Source: Rhynochetos jubatus
Taxonomy: Eukaryota > Chordata > Aves > Eurypygiformes > Rhynochetidae
Reading direction: 5' to 3'
Assembly: GCA_027574665.1 (NCBI GenBank)
Contig: CM050659.1
Location: 16,717,001-16,781,000 of the forward strand
Length of the DNA stretch: 64,000 bases
The translations under genes and the position numbers were made by a program. The number at the start of each line of letters is the position of its first letter. The first letter of the stretch is position 1. Under the pieces are notes generated by a model that was not told where the DNA came from, did no database searches, and saw only the letters and a list, made by a program, of their open reading frames with translations. Of the stretch, positions 11,592-22,426 are shown one piece after another.

Positions 11592-12797
11592 CCGGAGAAC
11601 CAGAAAGCCCACAGCTCCAGGGATAATTGGGATTGCAAAGGCCTGCCAAGAGGAGCACGACACTGCACAGACATGGCTCCTTCCCCTGCTTTCCTAGCCA
11701 GAACCCAGGGGGGGCCGTGGCCGGAAACCGTGGTCGGCAACTTCTAGGGTTAGGGTTAGGGTTAGGGTCCGGAGAAGCAGAAAGCCCACAGCTCCAGGGA
11801 TAATTGGGATTGCAAAGGCCTGCCAAGAGGAGCACGACACTGCAGAGACATGGCTCCTTCCCCTGCTTTCCTAGCCAGAACCCGGGGGGGGCCGTGGCCG
11901 GAAACCGCGGTCGGCAACTTCTAGGGTTAGGGTTAGGGTTAGGGTCCGGAGAACCAGAAAGCCCACAGCTCCAGGGATAATTGGGATTGCAAAGGCCTGC
12001 CAAGAGGAGCACGACACTGCACAGACATGGCTCCTTCCCCTGCTGTCCTAGCCAGAACCCAGGGGGGCCATGCCCAGAAACCGCGGTCGGCAACTTCTAG
12101 GGTTAGGGTTAGGGTTAGGGTCCGGAGAACCAGAAAGCCCACAGCTCCAGGGATAATTGGGATTGCAAAGGCCTGCCAAGAGGAGTACGACACTGCACAG
12201 ACATGGCTCCTTCCCCAGCTTTCCTAGCCAGAACCCAGGGGGGCCATGCCCAGAAACCGCGGTCGGCAACTTCTAGGGTTAGGGTTAGGGTCCGGAGAAG
12301 CAGAAAGCCCACAGCTCCAGGGATAATTGGGATTGCAAAGGCCTGCCAAGAGGAGCACGACACTGCACAGACATGGCTCCTTCCCCTGCTTTCCTAGCCA
12401 GAACCCGGGGGGGGCCATGGCCGGAAACCACGGTCGGCAACTTCTAGGGTTAGGGTTAGGGTTAGGGTCCGGAGAACCAGAAAGCCCACAGCTCCAGGGA
12501 TAATTGGGATTGCAAAGGCCTGCCAAGAGGAGCACGACACTGCACAGACATGGCTCCTTCCCCTGCTTTCCTAGCCAGAACCCAGGGGGGGCCGAGGCCG
12601 GAAACCGCGGTCGGCAACTTCTATGGTCAGGGTTAGGGTTAGGGTCCGGAGAAGCAGAAAGCCCACAGCTCCAGGGATAATTGGGATTGCAAAGGCCTGC
12701 CAAGAGGAGCACGACACTGCACCGACATGGCTCCTCCCCAGCTTTCCCAGCTAGAAACCCGGGGGGGCTGTGGCCGGAAACCGCAGTCAGCAACTTC

Positions 12798-12833
12798 TAG
12801 GGTTAGGGTTAGGGTTAGGGTTAGGGTTAGGGT
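12798..12833 (+). repeat. Six-hexamer telomeric tract (duplicate)
   Basis: Counterpart of 8900-8935 in copy 2 of the 3,898-bp duplication, with identical flanks. Confidence 0.93.
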
Positions 12834-14159
12834 CTGGAGAAGCAGAAAGCCCACAGCTCCAGGGATAATTGGGATTGCAAAGGCCTGCCAAGAGGAGCAC
12901 GACACAGAACAGACATGGCTCCTTCCCCTGCTTTCCTAGCCAGAACTCAGGGGGGGCCGTGGCCGGAAACCGCGGTCGGCAACTTCTAGGGTTAGGGTTA
13001 GGGTTAGGGTCCGGAGAACCAGAAAGCCCACAGCTCCAGGGATAATTGGGATTGCAAAGGCCTGCCAAGAGGAGCACGACACTGCACAGACATGGCTCCT
13101 TCCCCTGCTGTCCTAGCCAGAACCCAGGGGGGCCATGCACAGAAACCGCGGTCGGCAACTTCTAGGGTTAGGGTTAGGGTTAGGGTCCGGAGAAGCAGAA
13201 AGCCCACAGCTCCAGGGATAATTGGGATTGCAAAGGCCTGCCAAGAGGAGCACGACACTGCACAGACATGGCTCCTTCCCCTGCTGTCCTAGCCAGAACC
13301 CAGGGGGGCCATGCCCAGAAACCGCGGTCGGCAACTTCTAGGGTTAGGGTTAGGGTTAGGGTCCGGAGAAGCAGAAAGCCCACAGCTCCAGGGATAATTG
13401 GGATTGCAAAGTCCTGCCAAGAGGAGCACGACACTGCACAGACATGGCTCCTTCCCCAGCTTTCCTAGCCAGAACCCAGGGAGGGCCGTGGCCGGAAACC
13501 ATGGTCGGCAACTTCTAGGGTTAGGGTTAGGGTCCGGAGAACCAGAAAGCCCACAGCTCCAGGGATAATTGGGATTGCAAAGGCCTGCCAAGAGGAGTAC
13601 GACACTGCACAGACATGGCTCCTTCCCCAGCTTTCCTAGCCAGAACTCAGGGGGGGCCGTGGCCGGAAACCGCGGTCGGCAACTTCTAGAGTTAGGGTTA
13701 GGGTTAGGGTCCGGAGAACCAGAAAGCCCACAGCTCCAGGGATAATTGGGATTGCAAAGGCCTGCCAAGAGGAGCACGACACTGCACAGACATGGCTCCT
13801 TCCCCTGCTTTCCTAGCCAGAACCCAGGGGGGGCCGTGGCCGGAAACCGCGGTCGGCAACTTCTAGGGTTAGGGTTAGGGTCTGGAGAACCAGAAAGCCC
13901 ACAGCTCCAGGGATAATTGGGATTGCAAAGGCCTGCCAAGAGGAGCACGACACTGCACAGACATGGCTCCTTCCCCAGCTTTCCTAGCCAGAACCCAGGG
14001 GGGCCGTGGCCGGAAACCGCGGTCGGCAACTTCTAGAGTTAGGGTTAGGGTTAGGGTCCGGAGAACCAGAAAGCCCACAGCTCCAGGGATAATTGGGATT
14101 GCAAAGGCCTGCCAAGAGGAGCACGACACTGCACAGACATGGCTCCTTCCCCTGCTTTC

Positions 14160-14506
14160 CTAGCCAGAACCCAGGGGGGGCCGTGGCCGGAAACCGCGGT
14201 CGGCAACTTCTAGGGTTAGGGTTAGGGTCTGGAGAACCAGAAAGCCCACAGCTCCAGGGATAATTGGGATTGCAAAGGCCTGCCAAGAGGAGCACGACAC
14301 TGCACAGACATGGCTCTTCCCCTGCTTTCCTAGCCAGAACCCAGGGGGGGCCGTGGCCGGAAACCGCGGTCGGCAACTTCTAGGGTTAGGGTTAGGGTTA
14401 GGGTCCGGAGAAGCAGAAAGCCCACAGCTCCAGGGATAATTGGGATTGCAAAGGCCTGCCAAGAGGAGCACGACACTGCACAGACATGGCTCCTTCCCCT
14501 GCTTTC
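14160..14506 (+). repeat. Dimer duplication, copy 1 (347 bp)
   Basis: A two-monomer block with a 1-bp deletion signature: ATGGCTCTTCCCCTGC instead of ATGGCTCCTTCCCCTGC near 14311. It is followed at a 347-bp offset by the same order of monomers with the same deletion. The first monomer has three hexamers and TCTGGAG, the second has four hexamers and GAAGC. Confidence 0.8.
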
Positions 14507-14853
14507 CTAGCCAGAACCCAGGGGGGGCCGTGGATGGAAACCGCGGTCGGCAACTTCTAGGGTTAGGGTTAGGGTCTGGAGAACCAGAAAGCCCACAGCT
14601 CCAGGGATAATTGGGATTGCAAAGGCCTGCCAAGAGGAGCACGACACTGCACAGACATGGCTCTTCCCCTGCTTTCCTAGCCAGAACCCAGGGGGGGCCG
14701 TGGCCGGAAACCGCGGTCGGCAACTTCTAGGGTTAGGGTTAGGGTTAGGGTCCGGAGAAGCAGAAAGCCCACAGCTCCAGGGATAATTGGGATTGCAAAG
14801 GCCTGCCAAGAGGAGCACGACACTGCACAGACATGGCTCCTTCCCCTGCTTTC
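14507..14853 (+). repeat. Dimer duplication, copy 2 (347 bp)
   Basis: Repeats the preceding dimer, including the 1-bp deletion near 14658. It differs by GTGGATGGAAACC in its head, a variant seen again at about 17529 beside the first single-copy insert. Confidence 0.8.
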
Positions 14854-17575
14854 CTAGCCAGAACCCAGGGCAGGCCGTGGCCGGAAACCGCGGTCGGCAA
14901 CTTCTAGGGTTAGGGTTAGGGTTAGGGTCCGGAGAACCAGAAAGCCCACAGCTCCAGGGATAATTGGGATTGCAAAGGCCTGCCAAGAGGAGCACGACAC
15001 TGCACAGACATGGCTCCTTCCCCTGCTTTCCTAGCCAGAACCCAGGGGGGGCCGAGGCCGGAAACCGCGGTCGGCAACTTCTATGGTTAGGGTTAGGGTT
15101 AGGGTCCGGAGAACCAGAAAGCCCACAGCTCCAGGGATAATTGGGATTGCAAAGGCCTGCCAAGAGGAGCACGACACTGCACCGACATGGCTCCTCCCCA
15201 GCTTTCCCAGCTAGAAACCCGGGGGGGCTGTGGCCGGAAACCGCAGTCAGCAACTTCTAGGGTTAGGGTTAGGGTTAGGGTTAGGGTTAGGGTCTGGAGA
15301 AGCAGAAAGCCCACAGCTCCAGGGATAATTGGGATTGCAAAGGCCTGCCAAGAGGAGCACGACACTGCACAGACATGGCTCCTTCCCCTGCTTTCCTAGC
15401 CAGAACCCAGGGGGGGCCGTGGCCGGAAACCGCGGTCGGCAACTTCTAGGGTTAGGGTTAGGGTTAGGGTCCGGAGAACCAGAAAGCCCACAGCTCCAGG
15501 GATAATTGGGATTGCAAAGGCCTGCCAAGAGGAGCACGACACAGAACAGACATGGCTCCTTCCCCTGCTTTCCTAGCCAGAACTCAGGGGGGGCCGTGGC
15601 CGGAAACCGCGGTCGGCAACTTCTAGGGTTAGGGTTAGGGTTAGGGTCCGGAGAACCAGAAAGCCCACAGCTCCAGGGATAATTGGGATTGCAAAGGCCT
15701 GCCAAGAGGAGCACGACACTGCACAGACATGGCTCCTTCCCCTGCTTTCCTAGCCAGAACCCAGGGGGGCCATGCCCAGAAACCGCGGTCGGCAACTTCT
15801 AGGGTTAGGGTTAGGGTTAGGGTCCGGAGAAGCAGAAAGCCCACAGCTCCAGGGATAATTGGGATTGCAAAGGCCTGCCAAGAGGAGCACGACACTGCAC
15901 AGACATGGCTCCTTCCCCAGCTTTCCTAGCCAGAACCCAGGGGGGGCCGTGGCCGGAAACCACGGTCGGCAACTTCTAGGGTTAGGGTTAGGGTTAGGGT
16001 CCGGAGAACCAGAAAGCCCACAGCTCCAGGGATAATTGGGATTGCAAAGGCCTGCCAAGAGGAGCACGACACTGCACAGACATGGCTCCTTCCCCAGCTT
16101 TCCTAGCCAGAACCCAGGGGGGCCATGCCCAGAAACCGCGGTCGGCAACTTCTAGAGTTAGGGTTAGGGTTAGGGTCCGGAGAACCAGAAAGCCCACAGC
16201 TCCAGGGATAATTGGGATTGCAAAGGCCTGCCAAGAGGAGCACGACACTGCACAGACATGGCTCCTTCCCCAGCTTTCCTAGCCAGAACCCAGGGGGGCC
16301 ATGCCCAGAAACCGCGGTCGGCAACTTCTAGAGTTAGGGTTAGGGTTAGGGTCCGGAGAACCAGAAAGCCCACAGCTCCAGGGATAATTGGGATTGCAAA
16401 GGCCTGCCAAGAGGAGCATGACACTGCAGCGACATGGCTCCCTCCCCTGCTTTCCTAGCCAGAACTCAGGGGGGGCCATGCCCAGAAACCGCGGTCGGCA
16501 ACTTCTAGGGTTAGGGTTAGGGTTAGGGTCCGGAGAACCAGAAAGCCCACAGCTCCAGGGATAATTGGGATTGCAAAGGCCTGCCAAGAGGAGCACGACA
16601 CTGCACAGACATGGCTCCTTCCCCTGCTTTCCTAGCCAGAACCCAGGGGGGGCCGTCGCCGGAAACCGCGGTCGGCAACTTCTAGGGTTAGGGTTAGGGT
16701 TAGGGTCCGGAGAACCAGAAAGCCCACAGCTCCAGGGATAATTGGGATTGCAAAGGCCTGCCAAGAGGAGCACGACACTGCACCGACATGGCTCCTTCCC
16801 CAGCTTTCCTAGCCAGAACCCAGGGGGGGCCGTGGCCGGAAACCGCGGTCGGCAACTTCTAGGGTTAGGGTTAGGGTTAGGGTCCGGAGAAGCAGAAAGC
16901 CCACAGCTCCAGGGATAATTGGGATTGCAAAGGCCTGCCAAGAGGAGCACGACACTGCACAGACATGGCTCCTTCCCCTGCTTTCCTAGCCAGAACCCAG
17001 GGGGGGCCGTGGCCGGAAACCGCGGTCGGCAACTTCTAGGGTTAGGGTTAGGGTTAGGGTCCGGAGAACCAGAAAGCCCACAGCTCCAGGGATAATTGGG
17101 ATTGCAAAGGCCTGCCAAGAGGAGCATGACACTGCACAGACATGGCTCCTTCCCCTGCTTTCCTAGCCAGAACCCAGGGGGGGCCGTGGCCGGAAACCGC
17201 GGTCGGCAACTTCTAGGGTTAGGGTTAGGGTCCGGAGAACCAGAAAGCCCACAGCTCCAGGGATAATTGGGATTGCAAAGGCCTGCCAAGAGGAGCACGA
17301 CACTGCACAGACATGGCTCCTTCCCCTGCTTTCCTAGCCAGAACCCGGGGGGGCCGTGGCCGGAAACCGCCGTCGGCAACTTCTAGGGTTAGGGTTAGGG
17401 TCCGGAGAACCAGAAAGCCCACAGCTCCAGGGATAATTGGGATTGCAAAGGCCTGCCAAGAGGAGCACGACACTGCACAGTCATGGCTCCTTCCCCAGCT
17501 TTCCTAGCCAGAACCCAGGGGGGGCCGTGGATGGAAACCGCGGTCGGCAACTTCTAGGGTTAGGGTTAGGGTCCA
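14854..17575 (+). repeat. Mixed 171/177-bp monomers before the first insert
   Basis: Ordinary monomers with hexamer counts of three to six. Includes units with GGGCAGGCC, CCATGCCCAG heads with CTAGAGTTAG (about 16119 and 16295), and ACTCAGG with CATGAC (about 16420-16500). The last two monomers before the insert carry three hexamers, as do those beyond it, so the drop in hexamer count starts here. No other feature seen. Confidence 0.9.
15258..15293 (+). repeat. Six-hexamer telomeric tract, third occurrence
   Basis: The same variant monomer (CCAGCTAGAAACC ends, CCGCAGTCAGCAAC, TCTGGAGAAGC) reappears outside the 3,898-bp duplication, 2,460 bp after the copy at 12798. Its presence here suggests the seven-monomer repeat to which it belongs extended to the right before the large duplication. 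Confidence 0.9.
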
Positions 17576-17680
17576 GAGAACCAGAAAGCCCACAGCTCCA
17601 GGGATAATTGGGATTGCAAAGGCCTGCCAAGAGTAGCAAGGCACTGCACTGACATTTCTCCATGCCCAGGATTCATAATG

Positions 17681-17748
17681 TTTGGGGGCGTGGCTTGAGG
17701 GGGGCTTGGCTTTAGGGGTGGTGGTGGTGTGGCTTGAAGGGGGGAGAG
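17681..17748 (+). repeat. G-rich, purine-skewed short repeats at insert left end
   Basis: Three imperfect copies of a TGGCTT(G/T)A(G/A)GGGG core (starting near 17691, 17707 and 17730) and a GTGGTGGTGGTG run between them. The + strand is almost devoid of C. Low-complexity sequence of this type often marks repeat edges. It has no assigned function here. Confidence 0.7.
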
Positions 17749-17837
17749 ATCTAGGCCCCACTGGTGGCCTAATTTGAGGTCACTTCCAGGGGAAAACAGG
17801 GCTCCACTGCAGGTCAAATTGGTGGCCATGTCCATGA

Positions 17838-17903
17838 GAAATTCAGGCCAGAATCCAGGTGAAATTCAGACGCAAGTCCATATGAAATTCAGGCCCAATT
17901 CAG
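17838..17903 (+). repeat. Three-copy 23-bp minisatellite in the insert
   Basis: GAAATTCAG recurs at 17838, 17861 and 17884, exactly 23 bp apart, with related but degenerate sequence in between (AGAATCCAGGT, CAAGTCCATAT, CCCAATTCAG). It is unrelated to the satellite monomer. Confidence 0.8.
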
Positions 17904-18765
17904 TGGGCCTCATTACATTTCCTCATTACAGTTAGGGATGAGAGGGAAATAATACACCCCCTGCCAGCCCTGAACCTTACTGCAGTCTGGGGAGACTAGT
18001 ACCAGCTGGGAATCCCAACAACAGCCTGCCCCAATTAAGGCCAGGATGGGAGATTCCTCAGGCCTGAAGTCAATTATCTCGTGACTCTCTAAATAGAGGG
18101 AGGCTCCATGGCTGACCCTTGGTTTCTCCTGGTCTGCAGGGGCTGCACCCAGCATCTCCCTTGGAGTGGGATGGTGCTCAGAGTTCCACACCCCCCCAGT
18201 TTGTGAAAGGAGAGAGTGGTCGACACAGCCTGGGCTGAAAACCCTCCTGGAGGCTCAGCTCTGCTCCCGTTCAGAGACGCGATGACACGCGACAGGAATG
18301 CTTGCACCAGGCTCCAGGGGCGTCTGAACAGGTACCTTCCTAGCAAGATGGGTATCTCCACGGCCATTTCTGTCTCTGGCGGGGGGAACGTGTGCGTGCT
18401 GCTGTGTGCCGGGAACTGTGTTAACCCTTTGCTGGAGTTGCTGTGCTGATGGATAGAGAGTCGGGTCCTGCTGGGGAATGGTATGATCTGACCGTGGGCC
18501 AGATGGGAAGAGTGTGAAGGGACTTTGTGCAAAATTTCAGGGCAACAACAGTTCAAAGCCCAAACTCCACAGGCTGTGATCCTGTGCCCAATTCCTTAGG
18601 CATAAACTGTTGATCGGGAGTGGGGCCTGAGGTGGACCCAGACGCACGTGGATTTTTCTTCTGTGGAGTGTGGAAAGGAGTGGGAATCCGGGGCCCCAGC
18701 GCAGGAGAGATGTGAGTGACAGCACATAAAAGAATGGAGGTGACATACAAGGCAAATCCTCCTCA

Positions 18766-19078
18766 GAATTCCTGGCCAGAACCCAGGGGGGCCATGGCTG
18801 GAAACCCCAGAGGGCAGTTATTAGGATTAGGGTCTGGAGAAGCAGAAAGCCCACAGCTCCAGGGATAATTGGGATTGCAAAGGCCTGCCAAGAAGAGCAC
18901 GATACTGCACCGCAATGGCTCCCTCCCAAAGTCGCCTAGATAGAAAACAGGGTTGGCCATGGCAGGAAACTGTGGTGGGCAAGTTCTAGGGTTAGGGTTA
19001 GGGTCTGGAGAACCAGAAAGCCCACAGCTCCAGGGATAACTGGGATTGCAAAGGCCTGCCAAGAAGAGCACGACACTG
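18766..19078 (+). repeat. Diverged satellite monomers right of insert copy 1
   Basis: Two monomers that differ from the array consensus much more than their neighbours. The first has AACCCCAGAGGGCAG in its head and only TTAGGATTAGGG left of the telomeric tract. The second has AAAGTCGCCTAGATAGAAAACAGGG and a GAAACTGTGGTGGGCAAG head. Both have AAGAAGAGC in place of AAGAGGAGC. They look older than the rest of the array. Confidence 0.85.
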
Positions 19079-21236
19079 CACAGACATGGCTCCTTCCCCA
19101 GCTTTCCTAGACAGAACCCGGGGGGGGCCGTGGCCGGAAACCGCGGTCGGCAACTTCTAGGGTTAGGGTTAGGGTCCGGAGAACCAGAAAGCCCACAGCT
19201 CCAGGGATAATTGGGATTGCAAAGGCCTGCCAAGAGGAGCACGACACTGCACAGACATGGCTCCTTCCCCAGCTTTCCTAGCCAGAACCCGGGGGGGGCC
19301 GTGGCCGGAAACCGCGGTCGGCAACTTCTAGGGTTAGGGTTAGGGTCCGGAGAACCAGAAAGCCCACAGCTCCAGGGATAATTGGGATTGCAAAGGCCTT
19401 GTAAGCATGGCACGACACTGCACGGACATGGCTCCCTCCACAACTTTCCTAGCTAGAACTCAGGGTGGGTCGTGGCCAGAAACCGCGGTCGGCAACTTCT
19501 AGGGTTAGGGTTAGGGTCCGGAGAAGCAGAAAGCCCACAGCTCCAGGGATAATTGGGATTGCAAAGGCCTGCCAAGAGGAGCACGACACTGCACAGACAT
19601 GGCTCCTTCCCCAGCTTTCCTAGCCAGAACCCGGGGGGGGCCGTGGCCGGAAACCGCGGTTTTCAACTTCTAGGGTTAGGGTTAGGGTCCGGAGAACCAG
19701 AAAGCCCACAGCTCCAGGGATAATTGGGATTGCAAAGGCCTGCCAAGAGGAGCACGACACTGCACAGACATGGCTCCTTCCCCAGCTTTCCTAGCCAGAA
19801 CCCGGGGGGTCCGTGGCCGGAAACCGCGGTCAGCAACTTCTAGGGTTAGGGTTAGGGTTAGGGTCCGGAGAACCAGAAAGCCCACAGCTCCAGGGATATT
19901 TGGGATTACAAAGTCCTGCCAAGAGGAGCACGACACTGCACCGACATGGCTCCTTCCCCAGCTTTCCTAGCCAGAACCCAGGGGGGGCCGTGGCCGGAAA
20001 CCGCGGTCGGCAACTTCTAGGGTTAGGGTTAGGGTTAGGGTCCGGAGAACCAGAAAGCCCACAGCTCCAGGGATAATTGGGATTGCAAAGGCCTGCCAAG
20101 AGGAGCACGACACTGCACAGACATGGCTCCTTCCCCTGCTTTCCTAGCCAGAACCCAGGGGGGGCCATGCCCAGAAACCGTGGTCGGCAATTTCTAGGTT
20201 TAGGGTTAGGGTCCGGAGAACCAGAAAGCCCACAGCTCCAGGGATAATTGGGATTGCAAAGGCCTGCCAAGAGGAGCACGACACTGCACAGACATGGCTC
20301 CTTCCCCTGCTTTCCTAGCCAGAACCCAGGGGGGGCCGTGGCCGGAAACCGCGGTCGGCAACTTCTAGGGTTAGGGTTAGGGTCCGGAGAACCAGAAAGC
20401 CCACAGCTCCAGGGATAATTGGGATTGCAAAGGCCTGCCAAGAGGAGCATGACACTGCACCGACATGGCTCCTTCCCCAACTTTTCCTAGCCAGAACCCA
20501 GGGGGGGCCGTGGCCGGAAACCGCGGTCGGCAACTTCTAGGGTTAGGGTTAGGGTCCGGAGAACCAGAAAGCCCACAGCTCCAGGGATAATTGGGATTGC
20601 AAAGGCCTGCCAAGAGGAGCACGACACTGCACAGACATGGCTCCTTCCCCTGCTTACCTAGCCAGAACCCGGGGGGTGCCGTGGCTGGAAACCGCGGTCG
20701 GCAACTTCTAGGGTTAGGGTTAGGGTCCGGAGAACCAGAAAGCCCACAGCTCCACGGATAATTGGGATTGCAAAGGCCTGCCAAGAGGAGCATGACACTG
20801 CACAGACATGGCTCCTTCCCCTGCTTTCCTAGCCAGAACCCGGGGGGGGCTGTGGCCGGAAACCGCGGTCGGCAACTTCTAGGGTTAGGGTTAGGGTCCG
20901 GAGAACCAGAAAGCCCACAGCTCCAGGGATAATTGGGATTGCAAAGGCCTGCCAAGAGGAGCATGACACTGCACAGACATGGCTCCTTCCCCAGCTTTCC
21001 TAACCAGAACCCGGGGGGGGCCGTGGCCGGAAACCGCGGTCGGCAACTTCTAGGGTTAGGGTTAGGGTCCGGAGAACCAGAAAGCCCACAGCTCCAGGGA
21101 CAATTGGGATTGCAAAGGCCTGCCAAGAGGAGCACGACACTGCTCAGACATGGCTCCTTCCCCAGCTTTCCTAGCCAGAACCCGGGGGGGGCCTTCGCCG
21201 GAAACCGCGGTCGGCAACTTCTAGGGTTAGGGTCCG
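19079..21236 (+). repeat. 171-bp monomer array between the two inserts
   Basis: About a dozen monomers, nearly all with three hexamers, with four in only two or so (near 19843 and 20019). Notable units are one with AAAGGCCTTGTAAGCATGG (about 19395), one with CCGCGGTTTTCAAC (about 19658) and one with GGCAATTTCTAGGTTTAGGG (about 20190). All three recur in the same order at about 24594, 24855 and 25035. The last monomer before the second insert has only two hexamers. Confidence 0.9.
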
Positions 21237-21341
21237 GAGAACCAGAAAGCCCACAGCTCCAGGGATAATTGGGATTGCAAAGGCCTGCCAAGAGTAGCAA
21301 GGCACTGCACTGACATTTCTCCATGCCCAGGATTCATAATG

Positions 21342-21409
21342 TTTGGGGGCGTGGCTTGAGGGGGGCTTGGCTTGAGGGGTGGTGGTGGTGTGGCTTGAAG
21401 GGGGGAGAG
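21342..21409 (+). repeat. G-rich short repeats, copy 2
   Basis: Counterpart of 17681-17748 with one T-to-G change that makes the second core match the first (GGCTTGAGGGG). Confidence 0.7.
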
Positions 21410-21498
21410 ATCTAGGCCCCACTGGTGGCCTAATTTGAGGTCACTTCCAGGGGAAAACAGGGCTCCACTGCAGGTCAAATTGGTGGCCATGTCCATGA

Positions 21499-21564
21499 GA
21501 AATTCAGGCCAGAATCCAGGTGAAATTCAGACGCAAGTCCATATGAAATTCAGGCCCAATTCAG
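21499..21564 (+). repeat. Three-copy 23-bp minisatellite, copy 2
   Basis: Counterpart of 17838-17903 with no difference that I can see. Confidence 0.8.
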
Positions 21565-22426
21565 TGGGCCTCATTACATTTCCTCATTACAGTTAGGGAT
21601 GAGAGGGAAATAATACACCCCCTGCCAGCCCTGAACCTTACTGCAGTCTGGGGAGACTAGTACCAGCTGGGAATCCCAACAACAGCCTGCCCCAATTAAG
21701 GCCAGGATGGGAGATTCCTCAGGCCTGAATTCAATTATCTCGTGACTCTCTAAATAGAGGGAGGCTCCATGGCTGACCCTTGGTTTCTCCTGGTCTGCAG
21801 GGGCTGCACCCAGCATCTCCCTTGGAGTGGGATGGTGCTCAGAGTTCCACACCCCCCCAGTTTGTGAAAGGAGAGAGTGGTCGACACAGCCTGGGCTGAA
21901 AACCCTCCTGGAGGCTCAGCTCTGCTCCCGTTCAGAGACGCGATGACACGCGACAGGAATGCTTGCACCAGGCTCCAGGGGCGTCTGAACAGGTACCTTC
22001 CTAGCAAGATGGGTATCTCCACGGCCATTTCTGTCTCTGGCGGGGGGAACGTGTGCGTGCTGCTGTGTGCCGGGAACTGTGTTAACCCTTTGCTGGAGTT
22101 GCTGTGCTGATGGATAGAGAGTCGGGTCCTGCTGGGGAATGGTATGATCTGACCGTGGGCCAGATGGGAAGAGTGTGAAGGGACTTTGTGCAAAATTTCA
22201 GGGCAACAACAGTTCAAAGCCCAAACTCCACAGGCTGTGATCCTGTGCCCAATTCCTTAGGCATAAACTGTTGATCGGGAGTGGGGCCTGAGGTGGACCC
22301 AGACGCACGTGGATTTTTCTTCTGTGGAGTGTGGAAAGGAGTGGGAATCCGGGGCCCCAGTGCAGGAGAGATGTGAGTGACAGCACATAAAAGAATGGAG
22401 GTGACATACAAGGCAAATCCTCCTCA

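Larger units (their letters stand above)
10310..14207 (+). repeat. 3,898-bp tandem duplication, copy 2
   Basis: Second copy, directly adjoining the first. All 22 monomers follow the same order with the same hexamer counts. Clear identity runs to about 14134, after which the final monomer head reads CCGCGG where copy 1 has CCGTGG. Distinguishing bases against copy 1 include GAAGC at about 11228, CACGAC at about 12534, ATGGTCAGG at about 12625 and AAACCGCGG at about 14001. The few scattered substitutions suggest a young but real duplication rather than one piece read twice. Confidence 0.92.
1..17631 (+). repeat. Telomere-hexamer satellite, left array block (about 100 monomers)
   Basis: Continuous head-to-tail copies of one monomer, all in the same orientation. 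Most are 176-177 bp with four hexamers, some are 171 bp with three, and a few are 189 or 195 bp. Copies differ at a limited set of recurring positions, so monomer types can be recognised and followed. The commonest differences are CGAC or TGAC after GCA, CAGAC or CCGAC before the conserved ATGGCTCC, CCTGC or CCAGC before TTTCC, GAACC or GAAGC after the CCGGA, and a head that reads either CCGTGGCCGG or CCATGCCCAG. No gene, RNA or promoter is supported anywhere in this block. The open frames on both strands are products of the repeat. Confidence 0.97.
17669..18765. other. Non-satellite insert of about 1.1 kb, copy 1, origin unknown
   Basis: Single-copy-like sequence with no resemblance to the monomer. 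On the left the monomer can be followed to CTCCATGCCCAG. On the right it resumes at CTCAGAATTCCTGGCCAG, equivalent to the monomer's CCAGCTTTCCTAGCCAG. The monomer phase is therefore unbroken across the insert, with about three shared bases (CAG) at the two edges, as a small target duplication would give. The edges share only a 6-bp AGGATT in inverted orientation, too short to call terminal inverted repeats. Open frames of up to 155 codons exist on the - strand (18089-18556) but show no recognisable domain. I see no poly(A) tail, tRNA-like head or reverse transcriptase. It could be a non-autonomous transposon, a solo LTR or captured genomic DNA. Confidence 0.7.
17576..19078. repeat. 1.5-kb segmental duplication, copy 1 (insert plus flanking monomers)
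   Basis: Aligns with 21237-22739 at a constant offset of 3,661 bp without indels. I see five substitutions, near 17712, 18068, 18700, 18899 and 18957. It consists of part of a monomer, about 1.1 kb of non-satellite DNA, and nearly two unusual monomers. Identity stops on the left at the CCAGAG versus CCGGAG difference and on the right within ACACTG, after which copy 1 runs into ordinary monomers and copy 2 into decayed ones. Confidence 0.93.
21330..22426. other. Non-satellite insert of about 1.1 kb, copy 2
   Basis: Same content and same junctions as 17669-18765, including the G-rich left end and the minisatellite. Identical junction bases in both copies mean the insert arrived once and was then duplicated with its flanks, rather than inserting twice. 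No gene is supported. The same open frames exist in both copies, without recognisable homology. Confidence 0.72.

Noticed and set aside
17913-18191. 92-codon - strand open frame in the insert, repeated at 21574-21852
   Set aside because: Short, no known motif, overlaps another frame. The Asp/Glu difference between copies gives no evidence of selection.
18089-18556. 155-codon - strand open frame in the insert, also present at 21750-22217
   Set aside because: No recognisable domain, and several other frames of similar size overlap it. Presence in both copies only reflects the recent duplication.
18720-18740. TATA-like ACATAAAAGA as a promoter in the insert
   Set aside because: A single AT-rich match with no start-site, downstream gene or second element to support it.
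17669-18765. SINE, LINE or LTR assignment for the insert
   Set aside because: No poly(A) or A-rich tail, no tRNA- or 5S-like promoter boxes, no reverse transcriptase, and no TG...CA ends at the monomer junctions. The 6-bp inverted AGGATT is too short to call a DNA transposon.
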